The notes below the pieces were generated by a model. That model made no database searches. It had not been told where the DNA came from and saw nothing but the letters and a program-made list of their open reading frames with translations. Below are positions 11,835 through 12,074 of a stretch of DNA of 12,074 bases, in pieces (positions within the stretch are counted from its first letter, which is position 1; each line of letters begins with the position of its first letter). This stretch comes from Desulfobacteraceae bacterium (GTDB lineage: Bacteria > Desulfobacterota > DSM-4660 > Desulfatiglandales > HGW-15), in contig RPPU01000075.1 of NCBI GenBank assembly GCA_003819975.1, forward strand, positions 1 through 12,074. Reading direction: 5' to 3'. The position numbers and the translations under genes are program-made.

Positions 11835-12074
11835 AACCCGACCTCCACCGCCTCCGCCTCCGCCTCCGAGAATACCTCGAAAAGCGCGGAATCGCGTACA
11901 ACGCCAAGCTGAAAACCTGGCGGTGTCCCAACCACGACGACGCCACGCCATCGGCCACGCTCTACGAAAACCCCGACGGCGGGGTGCTGTACTGCCCGGT
12001 GTGCGCCAAGTCCTGGGGGATCTTCGACATCGCCGGAATCATAGACGGGAAACACGATTTCAAGGATAATTTAA
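11831..12074 (+). CDS. DNA primase, CHC2 zinc-finger N-terminus (truncated by window edge)
   Basis: The frame stays open to the last base, giving 81 residues. RCPNHDDATPSATLYENPDG then GVLYCPVCAKSWGIFDIAG carries the CHC2 zinc ligands C32, H35, C55 and C58 in their usual context, with the WGIFDI helix after the last cysteine. This domain opens bacterial and phage primases and primase-helicases that bind template DNA and make RNA primers. The catalytic Toprim or other domain lies beyond the window. The region before the finger is short and basic (RLRLRLREYLEKRG). It probably begins the replication module. Confidence 0.85.
   Translation, partial: MKPDLHRLRLRLREYLEKRGIAYNAKLKTWRCPNHDDATPSATLYENPDGGVLYCPVCAKSWGIFDIAGIIDGKHDFKDNL

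Overview
The window looks like the early/replication side of a tailed dsDNA bacteriophage or prophage (Caudoviricetes). Evidence is the dense set of overlapping small genes (repeated ATGA stop/start overlaps), a lambda-exonuclease-type YqaJ nuclease, a RecT annealase, an SSB, a CHC2 zinc-finger primase running off the right edge, a phage-type DNA methyltransferase, a tRNA gene and several anonymous phage families. Strong GGAGG ribosome binding sites and sigma70-like TTGACA/TATAAT promoters indicate a bacterial host. The sequence does not identify the host, and I see no integrase, repressor, capsid, portal or terminase.

Layout. (1) 1-1000, minus strand: a leftward two-gene unit, a 51-aa protein coupled to a 248-aa tail-completion-like protein, read from a consensus promoter at 1026-1054. 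(2) 1001-1698: a roughly 700-bp gene-free divergent control region. It holds an AT-rich stretch, an extended imperfect inverted repeat built from TTTAGCAC/GTGCTAAA units (candidate replication origin or operator array), a promoter-terminator pair that would yield a ~60-nt RNA, and a second promoter driving rightward genes. (3) 1699-3892: small proteins, a Methyltransf_24-type SAM methyltransferase and the YqaJ exonuclease. (4) 3912-6560: a second copy of the same promoter, a 230-bp G-rich repetitive leader, a RAMP-like phage protein, a 150-aa phage protein, a second G-rich repetitive block, RecT and a 55-aa protein. (5) 6572-6812: a hairpin, tRNA-Thr(UGU), and a tRNA minihelix-like element. 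(6) 6813-12074: SSB, three cysteine-rich microproteins, a possible small lipoprotein, a full-length UDP-glucose/GDP-mannose dehydrogenase family enzyme, a coiled-coil protein, a permuted papain-like (YiiX/C92) protein, a DNA methyltransferase, a two-helix membrane protein and the primase N-terminus.

How it works together: YqaJ would resect DNA ends, RecT would anneal the resulting strands, and SSB would protect them; the RAMP-like and 150-aa proteins sit within this recombination module. The primase begins a replication module. The sugar-nucleotide dehydrogenase and methyltransferases look like accessory genes that modify the host surface or DNA. The least explained structures are the two CACGGCARG-rich blocks in front of recombination genes, the large inverted repeat between the divergent operons, and the minihelix beside the tRNA.
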